NCBI GenBank assembly: GCA_019044685.2
Contig: JAGTXX020000006.1
Location: 2,623,501-2,687,500 of the forward strand
DNA length: 64,000 nucleotides
Reading direction: 5' to 3'
Source of the DNA: Nannochloris sp. 'desiccata'
Lineage: Eukaryota; Chlorophyta; Trebouxiophyceae; Chlorellales; Chlorellaceae
The translations under genes were made by a program, and so were the position numbers. The notes below the pieces were generated by a model. It did not search any database and had not been told where the DNA came from. It saw nothing but the letters and a program-made list of their open reading frames with translations. Positions 43,185 through 54,390 of this stretch are shown one piece after another; position 1 is the first letter of the stretch, and the number at the start of each line of letters is the position of its first letter.

Positions 43185-45776
43185 ATGGCTTTCGACAGTA
43201 AGAAGCCAATTGAGCTAGAGGCAGGATGGAAATATATGGATGTAAGTCAATTTGCTGCATATTAGCTGCAGGGCAGAATGCTAACAATATTAGAATGTTT
43301 CCATACATGCAGGAGGGCATCTCTAAGTTGAAGAGGATCTTGGAAGGTGACAAATCAGAGGTCAGTTTCCAAAGTGATCAGGAAGTTCTCTGCTGTTAAT
43401 ATATATATTTTTTAAGCGTTCGAAATGACCCAATCTCCTCTCCTTTGACTCTACTGTAGGCATTCACTGCGGAGCATTACATGATGTTGTGTAAGTGGCC
43501 TTTTTGCTCTCTTCCATTTCCCAAACATGATCTTGGTGCCCGTCAGCAGCAAGAGAGCTCTTATTTGTCCTCGCACTGTCTTGAATGTTCACGTATTTAC
43601 CACTAAACTAGCCATTATCATCCCACTGCTCTCTTTACTTCCCTCTGCAGACACCACCATTTACAATATGTGCACTCAAAAACCTCCGCATGATCACTCT
43701 GAGCAGCTTTACATTCGCTACCGTGAAGCCTTCCAAACCTACATCGCTGATGCGGTTCTGCCTTCCTTACACGACCATCACGGTGAACATCTCCTCCGCC
43801 AGCTTGTCCACCGCTGGAACAATCACAAAATCATGGTTCGTTGGCTAAGCCGTTTCTTCAACTACCTTGATCGCTATTACATCCAGCGGCACAACCTGCA
43901 CTCCTTGAACGATGTCGGTTTAATGGTGTTCCGCGATTCTATTTACGCCAAGATGAAGAAGAAAGCACGTGAAGCTGTCCTTAAACAGGTCGAAGCTGAA
44001 CGTGATGGCGAGCAAGTTGATCTCGGCCTGCTCCGTGATGTCTTGGCTATTTTCCAAGAAGTAGGAATGGGCAGCTTGGAATGCTATGAAGTTGATTTCG
44101 AGAAGTATCTACTTAGCGAAACTTCTGCGTATTTCCGCTGTAAAGCAGCAGTCTGGATTGAAGAGGACTCCACCCCAGAGTACCTCACCAAAGCCGAGCA
44201 GTGTTTGCGTGCAGAAGAAGGTCGTGTAGACCGTTATTTGCATGTAGATACCAAGCCCAAGCTGTTGAATGAATCTCAAAATGAGTTGCTTGCTGCACAC
44301 CAGGTGCGATTGCTTGAAAAAGAGCACTCTGGCTGTGCTGCTCTCCTCAAGGACGATAAAAAGGATGATTTGGCAAGGATGTATCGTCTGTTTGGCCGGA
44401 TTCCTAAAGGATTGGAGCCTATGGCCGATATATTCCGTAAACATGTAGAAAGTGAAGGTTTGAAACTTGTCAGCGAGGCTGCAGAGGCTGTAGAAGCGAA
44501 GAAAGAGCAGAAGGACAAAGAAGTCAGTGGCCGCCCTGCCAAGGGCGAAGGCGCCAGCCCTGAGCACGCTTTCATTCGTGGAGTTATTTCTTTACATGAT
44601 ACATATATGGCTTACGTTACCGACTGTTTCGGTGCGTCTTCTCTCTTCCACAAAGCTTTAAAAGAGGCCTTTGAGACGTTCTGCAATAAACAAGTGTGTG
44701 GCTCTTCAGCTGCTGAGCTGATGGCCTCGTTTTGTGATACTTTACTGCGTAAAGGAGGTGGCGAACGTCTCAGCGATGAAGATTTGGATGCTGTACTCGA
44801 TAAACTCGTCCGTTTACTGGCGTATGTCTCCGATAAGGATCTCTTTGCCGAGTTCTATCGTAAGCGTCTCGCGCGTCGTCTGCTGATGACTACTTCTGCC
44901 AGTGAAGATGCCGAAAAGGGAGTATTATCTCGTTTAAAACAGCAATGTGGACAGCAATTTACCTCTAAAATGGAAGGTATGGTTCAAGATTTGCAGCTCG
45001 CTAAAGAAAAAGAACGTTCTTTCAATGAATGGCTTGAGAGGAAATCTATTAGACTACCTATCGATCTGAGTGTGACTGTACTTACTACGGGATTTTGGCC
45101 TTCATATAAATCTTTAGAGATCAATTTACCATCTGAAATGCTTGCTGGTGTAGAGCAATTCTCTCGATTCCATGATGACACCAGTAAGAAAACCCGTCGG
45201 CTTACGTGGCAATTAAGTCTTGGCCAAGTCACAATAAAAGCTAATTTTGATAAAACGTACGAATTGATGATGTCACCTAGTCAGACTGTTGTTTTACTGG
45301 CATTTGATGAGACCAATGGGCCCATTTCTCTTGAAGAAATACAGGAGAGAACTAAACTGCCTGAAGAGGATCTGAAGCGTTCCTTGCTGTCTTTGTATGC
45401 TGCGAAATACAAGCTGCTTGTGAAATCTCCTGCTGGTCGTAGTGTCAATAAAGGAGATACGTTTACTATCAATGAGAAATTCTCTGATCGTGCACGAAGG
45501 GTACGTGTTCCTTTACCTCATCTTGACGACAGGCGCAAGGTCACAGAAGACGTGGACAAAGATCGTAAACATGCTATAGAAGCTGCGATTGTACGTATTA
45601 TGAAGAGTCGTAAGGCATTGCAGCATAGTAACTTGATTATGGAGGTGGTACAGCAGCTGCAAGCGCAGTTTAATCCTGATGTGAAGCTGATTAAGAGGGC
45701 CATTGAAGGGCTTATAGAGAGGGAGTATGTGGAGAGAGACACTACCAACCAGCAAATGTACAAGTATATGGCTTAA
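43185..45776 (+). CDS. CUL1: Cullin-1, scaffold of SCF ubiquitin ligases
   Basis: Four exons (43185-43241, 43313-43360, 43460-43490, 43651-45776) join in frame to 753 residues. The N-terminus (IELEAGWKYMDEGISKLKRILEG, then [34 protein letters not shown]) is the CUL1 SKP1-binding region. The cullin repeats include LSRFFNYLDRYYIQRHNLHSL, and the cullin-homology domain includes FAEFYRKRLARRLL and LSRLKQQCGQQFTSKMEGM. The C-terminus has the NEDD8 acceptor region IVRIMKSRK (about K697) and ends YVERDTTNQQMYKYMA. A Lys/Glu-rich insertion of about 20 residues lies near residue 330. Exon 3 is only 31 nt. CSN4, part of the complex that removes NEDD8 from cullins, is encoded at the right end of the window. 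Two TGTAA motifs follow the stop. Confidence 0.96.
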
Positions 45777-46000
45777 GAAGAGTGGTGTATCTTACTGTAA
45801 TGGCAGTATGCATTTGTAGACATGATCTTTGCTATGTAATCAATCAATAAGTCGTCAAAAATAGGAGATGTACTCTCAGCGTGGCCCTCCAGGGCCTCCG
45901 CCGGCGGGGTGTGGACAGCCAAGCTTTCGAGGCAGCATCAAAAGCACATGCTTCTACCGCCTTTCAAGTATTTTTTAAAAACTCTACAATTATTGTGGAT

Positions 46001-47443
46001 ATGTTGGCAAGCATAGCAAGGCGTGCGCAGCGTCGCACCCCACGCATCCTCAATCAGATCATTTCCTCATTTGATCAAACACAATCTTTTAGCAGCGCCA
46101 AGCATTTCGTACCCCACGTCGTCGACGAACACAATATTATTGTTGGAGGCTATACCCCGGTAACAAAACAGCTCTGGGCACAGCGATATAAATGGGACAC
46201 GGAACCTTTAGCCAGTGCTCTTCCCCAGTCGGTGTTCCTCTCAAAACCGAGCACCAAGGCTGAAGTCCCCTACCCGTTTTCTAAAGACCCAGTTCTCAGA
46301 GAATACTTCCGTAACCCCTGGGGAGGGATTAGGATCGGTCTCTTATTAGAAGATATGGATAGCATGGCTGGTTTTACAGCGTATCAACACATCGATGACG
46401 GTGACAGCACCACCCGACCACCAATTCTTGTAACAGCGACTGTGGAAGCAGTTCACTTCAATCCACCGCCTTTAAATCTAACTAAAGATACGAAATTAAG
46501 TGGTAGGGTTGTATGGACCGGTAAATCGTCAATGGATGTCTTAATAGAAGTTCGACAAGAAGAACGTGGTGGCAGCGGCGGTTTAGAAAATGGAGTTCCT
46601 CCTAATATTTCGGCCTTGTTTACCTTTGTAGCTCGTGACCCTGTTACTGGAAAAGCCCACCAAGTCAACCCTCTCGCCCTTGAAGACGGCGCAGGCAAGG
46701 CTCTTTTCGCCAAACGCCAAGCCATTGCCGACGCTAGAAAAGCTTTACGACGAGCGGAAGCTCTCGCGGAACACAAGTACACAGCTGAACAAGTCGCATT
46801 TGCTACTGATCTTTTATCGCATGCTCATTTAAAACGTGATTTACCAGCTTTAGCCAACCCTTCAGCCATTTTTATGCCTCAAACTGCGCTAGAAAACACG
46901 ATCACATCGCAGCCACAGAACCGAAACATCCACGGCAGAATTTTCGGTGGTTTTCTAATGCGCCGTGCATTTGAATTAGCCCATTCTACCAGCTATTTAC
47001 TCGCTGCAAGTCGACCACGGACTGTTGTAATAGATGAAATACAGTTTAAACGACCGGTGGATGTTGGGGATCTAGTTAGATTCCGTTCGAGGGTACTGCG
47101 AGCATGGAACGATTCCAAGGAAACAGCACGTGGCTTTGTGCACGTGCAGGTGGCTGCTTCAGTTGTAAAACCAGAGGCAGTACAGAGCTATGAAACCAAT
47201 ACATTTAACTTTGTATTTGAAGTACAACGGAGAAGAAAGAGTGGTGAAAATGTGGTAGCTACTAGCGGCAGCAGCAGTGGTGGTGGTGATGATGATTTTA
47301 TTGAAGAAAAGTCGATCGAAGAGGCCTTGGTGCCTCTGCCTGAGATATTGCCAACAACTGAAGAAGAAGCCAACGAGCTATGTGCATTCCATGGGCCTGG
47401 AAGTGAACAAAGAAGAGCTGGATGGTTTACAGCGACAGTCTAA
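46001..47443 (+). CDS. Acyl-CoA thioesterase, double hotdog (ACOT9-like), probably mitochondrial
   Basis: Hydrolyses acyl-CoA to free acid and CoA. The start is the ATG at 46001: the open frame extends upstream to 45881 but contains only a GTG there. The N-terminus MLASIARRAQRRTPRILNQ is Arg-rich and amphipathic, as in mitochondrial presequences. Two hotdog domains follow: the first around GGIRIGLLLEDMDSMAGFTAYQHID, the second with NRNIHGRIFGGFLMRRAFELAHSTSYLLA and IDEIQFKRPVDVGDLVRFRSRV, the hallmark of ACOT9/10 and plant homologues. It has 480 residues and is a single exon. A Ser/Gly loop is inserted near the C-terminus. Confidence 0.88.
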   Translation: MLASIARRAQRRTPRILNQIISSFDQTQSFSSAKHFVPHVVDEHNIIVGGYTPVTKQLWAQRYKWDTEPLASALPQSVFLSKPSTKAEVPYPFSKDPVLREYFRNPWGGIRIGLLLEDMDSMAGFTAYQHIDDGDSTTRPPILVTATVEAVHFNPPPLNLTKDTKLSGRVVWTGKSSMDVLIEVRQEERGGSGGLENGVPPNISALFTFVARDPVTGKAHQVNPLALEDGAGKALFAKRQAIADARKALRRAEALAEHKYTAEQVAFATDLLSHAHLKRDLPALANPSAIFMPQTALENTITSQPQNRNIHGRIFGGFLMRRAFELAHSTSYLLAASRPRTVVIDEIQFKRPVDVGDLVRFRSRVLRAWNDSKETARGFVHVQVAASVVKPEAVQSYETNTFNFVFEVQRRRKSGENVVATSGSSSGGGDDDFIEEKSIEEALVPLPEILPTTEEEANELCAFHGPGSEQRRAGWFTATV

Positions 47444-47540
47444 TAGAGATAATTAAAAGTACTTGAAACTGGGTGTATTTATTAAATTAAGAAAGTTCTG
47501 TGAATATCTGATATCATAAAGAAATGCGAAACAATTAAAA

Positions 47541-49259
47541 TTAAATAAGCCGCTTGTAGCGGCAATAGCTCATAACAGCCGCAAACACCACCACCGCAAG
47601 CACAGAACTCCCTACAGAAATAGACACAAACCACGAATACGGTGCTTTGTCTTCAAAATCAGGACTTAATGAGACATTCATCGCAAATAAACTCGTAAGT
47701 GCTGTGATCAAGGCTATCGAGGCGGTGGCTGACGTCAGTATCAAATCTAATCGAATCAGCTGATTTCGATGCGAATCAAGCTCTATATTAATAAAATCTT
47801 CAGTGTCATCAATATATTCAGCAAGTGTTTGTAATTTATTGCATGTGTTGTCCACCATCATGAAATACGCTTCGACGAGCTGTTCGACGACTTCGACACC
47901 TTCGTCAGAGGAAGTGACTTCTGAGCTGGTGTCGTCGTTTTGATTCTCTCCTGGAGAATTATAAGGCAAAGGGGACAGCGGTATATTTCTATTCGTACTC
48001 ATGCATGCAGTCGTACCATCGTTAGGCTGAGTACCGGGAACAAGGTTTGGAGCATTGCCTGTAGTAGTACTAGTGCGAGCAGTACTGCTATCTGGTACTG
48101 CAGCTGTTGCCTGTGTCTGTGCTTGTTGTGGAGCCATAAATGAGCTATTTCTATGGTGACTAGGAATGGGCACATCAAATGGAGTGGACGTAGAAAACGA
48201 CATAGAATGCCGTAAACTTTGTCTTTCAATTGATTCCTCTCGCTCAGTTTCTTTTGCTGCTAAATTAAGGTCTTTCATATCTGAGTCATCATCTAATAGC
48301 TTTTCTAACAGTTCTTTGAGCGTTTCTGCTCTGGTCATGAGCCGAACCATTCTATTCTTGATTCTTCTGACGCGTTCCAAGTTGCTCGTCGAGATTTTCA
48401 GGGTAAGGGCATCGAGAGCTGGGTGAGCAGCAGCTTCGAGGTCGGCCGCTTGACTTTCTAAATATCCAGAAACGACATCAAGAGCGCACTCCAGGACACG
48501 TAAGTCAAAGGAGAGCTCTTGAAAATGAGGGCCGAGACCGGGGTGGTGGACTGAGGAGAGGACCGCGTGGGGCAAGTGAGAAGCTGCAGCAGACGCCGGT
48601 GGTGAAGCAGACTTGACCTCTATCGAAGACACAAAGGGTGTGGGTTGTGGTTGTTTGGCTGTTGTTGTACTTGCTGTCTGAGCAGTGGTGGCATTAGTGT
48701 TGTTTGGATTCTTCATTGGAGATGTTTGACCATGCTGCTGCTGTTCTTGGGTCTGTTGGCTCTGTGAAGATAACAGAGCTCCGAGGGCTGCAGTTGACGG
48801 CGTCACGCCCATAGCAGTCGCCGATCCAGCAGGGTGTTTAAGGCGCCTTTGAAGCTCTTCAATAAACATATTTGCATTGGGATCGTCCAGATTTGTAATG
48901 AAAACTCGATCTAAACTTATAATCATTTTAATAAATTCAAGATTAACTACTAATGCTCGGTCGCGGGCAAGGACAGCTGAGGGGTAACTACTAGCTAGCA
49001 TAGGGTCTAAGAGGCGTAAATCACGGAGCTGGATACCGAGTTCATGGTGGATGCGGATTTTACTGAGCTCTAGGGTTGATGCCAGACCCCCAGGGCCGAC
49101 AGAGAGCCATTTTCGAAGCTTGGAGTTGTTCCCACCTCCGCCTCCGCCGCCACCGCCATTGCCGCCTCTGGTTTTTTCGTTTGGAAGTTGAAGAGAATCC
49201 CGGATGTGGTCGTGGTGGGCACCCGCGGCGACCTTGGTATCTGCAAATGCACCTTGCAT
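47541..49259 (-). CDS. MRS2/MGT-type CorA family magnesium transporter with AMN in place of GMN
   Basis: Single exon, 572 residues. The N-terminus has a 9-Gly run, then the MRS2 cytosolic domain (HHELGIQLRDLRLLDP, AVLARDRALVVNLEFIKMII) and the long helix region with ELSFDLRVLECALDVVSGYLESQAADLE and VRRIKNRMVRLMTRAETLKELLEKLLDDDSDMKDLNL. A long helix follows, running into two C-terminal transmembrane spans with a YIDDTEDFINIELDSHRNQLIRLDLILTS lead. Family members carry GMN at the end of TM1. Here the sequence reads LFAMNVSL, and the following acidic loop is present. Two low-complexity insertions (Gln/Thr/Ser rich, about 165-230 and 370-470) make it longer than plant MRS2 proteins. Whether it conducts Mg2+, another ion, or is regulatory is open. 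Confidence 0.88.
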   Translation of the reverse strand: MQGAFADTKVAAGAHHDHIRDSLQLPNEKTRGGNGGGGGGGGGNNSKLRKWLSVGPGGLASTLELSKIRIHHELGIQLRDLRLLDPMLASSYPSAVLARDRALVVNLEFIKMIISLDRVFITNLDDPNANMFIEELQRRLKHPAGSATAMGVTPSTAALGALLSSQSQQTQEQQQHGQTSPMKNPNNTNATTAQTASTTTAKQPQPTPFVSSIEVKSASPPASAAASHLPHAVLSSVHHPGLGPHFQELSFDLRVLECALDVVSGYLESQAADLEAAAHPALDALTLKISTSNLERVRRIKNRMVRLMTRAETLKELLEKLLDDDSDMKDLNLAAKETEREESIERQSLRHSMSFSTSTPFDVPIPSHHRNSSFMAPQQAQTQATAAVPDSSTARTSTTTGNAPNLVPGTQPNDGTTACMSTNRNIPLSPLPYNSPGENQNDDTSSEVTSSDEGVEVVEQLVEAYFMMVDNTCNKLQTLAEYIDDTEDFINIELDSHRNQLIRLDLILTSATASIALITALTSLFAMNVSLSPDFEDKAPYSWFVSISVGSSVLAVVVFAAVMSYCRYKRLI

Positions 49260-49703
49260 TTAAAGCGGGGTGTTGCCCTCTCTTCTAAAGCTGGTGCTCG
49301 CAAAATGATGTTTCTTCAGTTTGGATCAGATTTAACTGAGAGTTGAACTTATAACGGTGGAATATCCATCTGCTCCTTGTTTATTGTTCAATAAATACTA
49401 TGTAAGATTGTGGCATATTATAAATCAGTTTCAAGTAGGAATCTTAGTGGAGAATGAAGGCATCAGTCAAATATTCTTGGCAAGTTCAAAATTATTTCCA
49501 TCGAGAGCCCAATTTTCCACTTGGCCATCAAAAACGCGTTCCCTGAGACTCACAGGCTTATAATTGTAAATAAATTACGAATGAATGATTCATAAGATGT
49601 GGGTTCAAATTAATCTCATGGCGAGGCCAAGGTGATCTTTCATTAATTTGTGATCAGCCACGTTTAGCTAATCTTACCCCCTAAAAAGACTTGAATCTCG
49701 GGC
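49260..49703. promoter_or_regulatory. Divergent intergenic region, MRS2-like / ankyrin kinase
   Basis: 444 bp between divergent starts. No gene was recognised. Confidence 0.4.
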
Positions 49704-52700
49704 ATGGGCTGTTTCGGGTAAGAGACAATACTGTTAATAATGCAGTAATCAATCCCAGATGTGCTATTTGCATGTTTATTATTCTACCAAATAATTCTAA
49801 CTACTAATTTCCACTGCTTTGCCTACGATCCCTCTCCCGTCTTTACAGCTCCAAGCCAGCAGTGGTCGATTCATATTACCCTACTTCCCATCCGCAGCCT
49901 ATCTACACACCTAACAATAATGGAACTTCTGGAAATAACGTATATGGAGTCCCGTCTAGTTATAATGGTCTACCACAACAGCAGCAAACCACAGCTATCG
50001 CCAGTACCCATCCACCTTCAGGAGGCCTCCCTGGTGTCCATGCCGCTGTCCTCCAAGCTTTGACCGAACCAAATGAAGCATATTTCCAAATTATTGAACA
50101 ACTAGAGGGTAATAATGCTGACATACATGCAGTAGACAATAATGGCACAGGGCAGACTGCTTTACATGTCGCCGCTGCTGCAGGCCTTGATTCAATTGTC
50201 GAGCTTTTACTAGAATTCGGTGCCCAAACTGATGCGATAGACGCAGCAGGAGATATTCCACTCCATTTAGCAGCCAAAAATGGCAAATTAGATGCTGTTA
50301 AGAGCCTGCTCAGCCGACCACAAGGCGAGGCGGTGATCAATGCAACCAACAATGAAAATCTCACACCACTTGTTCAAGCTGTATTTGAAAGTTTAGACGT
50401 AGAAGTTGTCCAAGAGTTACTTCAGCGTGGTGCCGATCCCAATGTATCGATCTTAGATGACGGTACAGTACTTCATTTAATGACAGCTACACCCGGATTT
50501 GAAAATATTGTACGGGAGGCGATACGATGTGGTGGAGATCTAGAGGCACGTGATAATAATGGAAATACACCACTTCATGTAGCTGCACGAGAAGGGGAAA
50601 CTTCTTTAATAGAATTTTTTCTTTGTCAAAAAGCAGAGCTGGTGAGTGCTAAAAATATCATGGGACAGACTCCGCAGCAAGTTGCCTTTGAAAATAATCA
50701 AGCAGAGAGCGCTGCACTTCTTGCAGAATGGGTTCTACGTCACGCTGCTTTTATGGGTGATTCAAATGGGTTGCTAAGCGCAATTAGTAGTGGAGCTGCT
50801 CGGTTATCAAGTCCTCTAGATAGCGCCTCAAATACAGCGGTACACTTGCTCGCTGAGAAAAATCATTCCACCCAGCTGGACTCGCTGTTATCAGAGGTTT
50901 CACGCCCTGAGATTGATGAATTAATGATGTGTACCAACGCACAGGGTAATACTGCCCTTCATTTAGCAGCACATCATGGCAGCACAGAGGTCGTTTTAAG
51001 TTTAGCAGCACAACGATCATCTAGTTTACAAGAAGCCATGAAGTTGACAAATGCAGATGGTCTAACCCCATTACTCTTAGCTGCCAAGGAAGGACACGTT
51101 CAAGTCGCACATGAGCTTCTTAACGAAGTCCCGTCAGGGGTAATGCAAGGAGATGAAGATGCTGGCAACACAGCACTACATTTTGCAGCGCAAGAGGGAC
51201 GTTTACCCATGGTAGAGCTTCTTTTAGCGCGTGGTGCTGATGTAAATGCACGAAATAACTTCCATCAAACACCGTTGCACTTGGCAGCTACCTGGAATGA
51301 GTCACTCGTGGTACATCGCCTACTGGAATGCGGAGCTGACCCGGTAGCTGTTGATGATCAAGGAAAGACCCCGTTAGAGCTGGCACGAATTCAAGAACAC
51401 GTTGAATTATGGCATGCAATGCTAGGATCTCAATTACGTCGTGCTGCAGCTACTGGAGATCTATTAGCGGTGATGAGCGCCCTCACCAGCGGGGCGTTAG
51501 TTGACTCAAAGAACAACACTAGTGGGGATACAGCTCTGCATGTAGCTGCCAAAAGTGGGCATGCCTTTATTATAGGCACCTTGTTAGATCATACTCCAGA
51601 CCCAGTAGGCAGTTTAGGTTTATTAAACGATGCTGGAGATGCTCCGCTGCATGTAGCTGCAAGAGCGGGTGAGACCGAAATTATTCGAATATTGATATCA
51701 GTGCCTGATGTAGACCCGAATATGACTACCGCAGAAGGAGATACTGCTGTGCATATCGCAGCAGGCGAAGGGTGGATTCAAGTGGTACATGAGCTGTTTA
51801 AGGGTGATGCAGACTTGAATAAATGCAGTGAAGGACGAGGTAGCACCGCTTTACATGATGCTGCTTGCAATTGCGATTTAGCCATGGTGAGGACGTTGTT
51901 ACAGCTAGGGGCCAATCCAAATGCAGTGGATTCGTTTTCATATAATAATCCATTACATCAGGTAGCGTTGTGGGGTCAGAGTGAGGGTTCTGCGGCAATA
52001 AAAGCAGAGCTGATAAGAGCGGGTGCGAATCAAGAGGCGAGAAATTGTGATGGAAAGACGCCTGCTGACTTGGAACGTGCTACAGCTGCTGCTAGTGGCA
52101 GTATAGCAAGTGTAGTAGGAGATGCTACTGATGATTTGTTAGGTTTACACGAAAATCAAGCAGAAGAAGGAGATGATCAACTTGCCACTGCACCACCATT
52201 CTCTCCACCGGCAGCAATGATGCTGAGTTATGCTCCACCTGCTGCAGCAATAAGCGCAACAATAGCATCTTCCAGTATGTGGGAGCCTTCAACTATGACG
52301 CCTCCTGCATCAGCTCCAATGAAAACTGCAGTAGCTCTTCCTGAACTGCCGCAATCTCCAGCTAATGTCACGGCCACAGGAGCGACAACTGTAGCAGCTG
52401 CTGCTGCTGTTATACCTCAAGCATCGTCTAGTCGTCCTACTGGACCCGTACGCCTGCCTTCAGAAGTTTATTACCCAGACATATATGCTACAGATGAAGA
52501 TCCAAACTCAATCCCTCAATTACCACCATCCCCGCCAAGAACAGACACACTACCACATGCACCATGTGTTCCGATAAAATCTGTCCGAGCAGCAGCTGGT
52601 ACTCAAGCTCCAGCTAGTCCCTTTGCTGCTGCACTTCCCCCTCTCTCTTCACCACCACAGCCACAGCCGCCATCAGTCAAGCCATCAGCCTTTAATCCTC

Positions 52701-54010
52701 TGAGTGCACCTCCATGTAGCAAAACAACATCGTCTCAAGATGAAAACAACGGTGTGGGAGTTATTACTAGCAACGGGGTCTACCAAACAACAACAACTAC
52801 ACAAGGTGCAGTAGAAAGAAGGGTTTCTTCTCCTGAAGGTAGTGGTGCAGTTGTTCCTAGAAATTCAAGTTCGAGTACCAGTATACTAGATGACCGGTTA
52901 TTGATTCCGTATAATCAACTCAAGTACGATAGCAGAGCACCTCTGGGACAAGGATCGTTCGGGAAAGTTTTTCGTGGTATTCTACACGGCAATCGTGTTG
53001 CTATTAAGATCTTATTTCACCAGGATGTTGAGTATTCGAGACTGCCAACTGCATCAGTTGCAGCGGCTGTTGCCGCCAGAGGCGGTGCTGGTGCCGGTAA
53101 TTCTCTATCTCAACGGATGATGGAAGATTTCGTGCGGGAGATTGATGTCATGGCTGGATTACGTCATGATAATATCCAAGATTTAAGAGGGTACTGCATC
53201 ACCCCTGATGGTCCTGCCATCGTTTCTAAATACTACGCCCGTGGCTCAATGGCCGATGCATTACGTCAAGGGTTGAGTAATCCTGAACGAAGGGCAGAAT
53301 TAACGTGGTCTCGAAGACTCCACATGGCTGTTGATGTTGCTGCTGGTTTACTATATATGCACTCGTATGAAACTCCTATTTTACATAGAGATTTGAAAGC
53401 TATCAATTGCTTTTTAGATGAACATTATCGAGCTTTAGTTGGTGATTTTGGATTGACAAAACCAATGCAAGATCGAGCGAGAAGTGCAGCGAGTTCAGGA
53501 GCAGCGGCCAACAACCCTCGATGGCTGGCACCAGAGTTGCTAACGGACTCTGAATTAGGAGAAAGCCATTATACAACAAAAACTGATATTTATGCATTTG
53601 GTATGGTCATGTTTGAGTTACTGACATGGAGAGAGCCTTTTAGAAATACAGGACATTGGGAGATAATTAATAAAATCGGAAAGGGGGAGCGCCCTGTGAT
53701 ACCACCTCGGTTGCCCGGAGGGCCTGATAACGAGATCTTTGTTCAAGGTGGGGTAATGGAAGAGTATGTACAGTTGATGAATAAATGTTGGGCACAAGAT
53801 CCAGCGCAGAGACCCGAATTTGAAGACATTCATCCACAGTTGGAGAAGATGCTTGTACGCCATGTTAAGAGTGTGCGCGCGAGCAGAGAGGGTGGACCAG
53901 TGGTCGGAGGAGTAGGATCTAATATTGGTGTTACTGGTGTAGCTAATAGACTTGTAAATGGTGGAATTGGTATTACAGGGGAGCCTGTGAGATTGGCACT
54001 GCCTCAATGA
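49704..54010 (+). CDS. Ankyrin-repeat TKL-like protein kinase with predicted N-myristoylation
   Basis: A 14-nt first exon (49704-49717: ATG GGC TGT TTC GG, then GTAAGA) joins exon 2 (49849-54010, after CTTTACAG) in frame, giving 1391 residues. The open frame of exon 2 has no ATG near its start, only a GTG. The resulting N-terminus MGCFGSK fits the myristoylation rule (G2, S6, K7) and has C3 for palmitoylation. About 16-18 ankyrin repeats run from roughly residue 100 to 755 (GNTPLHVAAREG-type units), then a Pro/Ala/Ser-rich linker. The kinase domain (about 1030-1340) has GQGSFGKVF, VAIKIL, HRDLKAINCFL, DFGLTKPM and WLAPELL. An Ala/Gly-rich insertion follows the catalytic lysine. All catalytic residues are present. 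It resembles TKL ankyrin kinases of algae and protists, and the ligand and pathway are unknown. Confidence 0.88.
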
Positions 54011-54390
54011 GTTTTAAAAGGGTTGTGCACAGGTGGTGTCGCCTTTTTTGGCAAGATGGTAGCTTCTATATTTCGTTGGGTATCTGTATAGTATAGCTCA
54101 TGGTAATTATAGTTAGTGTAGCGTGATTTAAGTATAATTGTAACACCGCTGAACAGTTAGTGTCCAGTTGGAAAAGAATTTAGGTGAGTAGCTGACAGAG
54201 TTTTGACCACTGGCAGCTCTTACTCCTGCGATGGGATGGGGTCGAGCTGAAAAAGTCAACCTCAAGGAAAAAGATTTGTATTCCTTTCGAACGTTTTTAA
54301 GTTTCCTAGCCTGAGTAATTAAAAAAATACATATAAATTCACCGGTACGGAACATCTACGCTACAGTGAAAATATCATCCCCAAAAGCAG
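54011..54390. other. Intergenic ankyrin kinase to PAP2 phosphatase
   Basis: 3' flank of the kinase (TGTAA at about 54139-54143) and promoter region of the next plus-strand gene. No gene was recognised. Confidence 0.4.

Noticed and set aside
45881..46000. Upstream N-terminal extension of the thioesterase
   Set aside because: The frame is open but starts only with GTG; the ATG at 46001 begins a plausible mitochondrial presequence.
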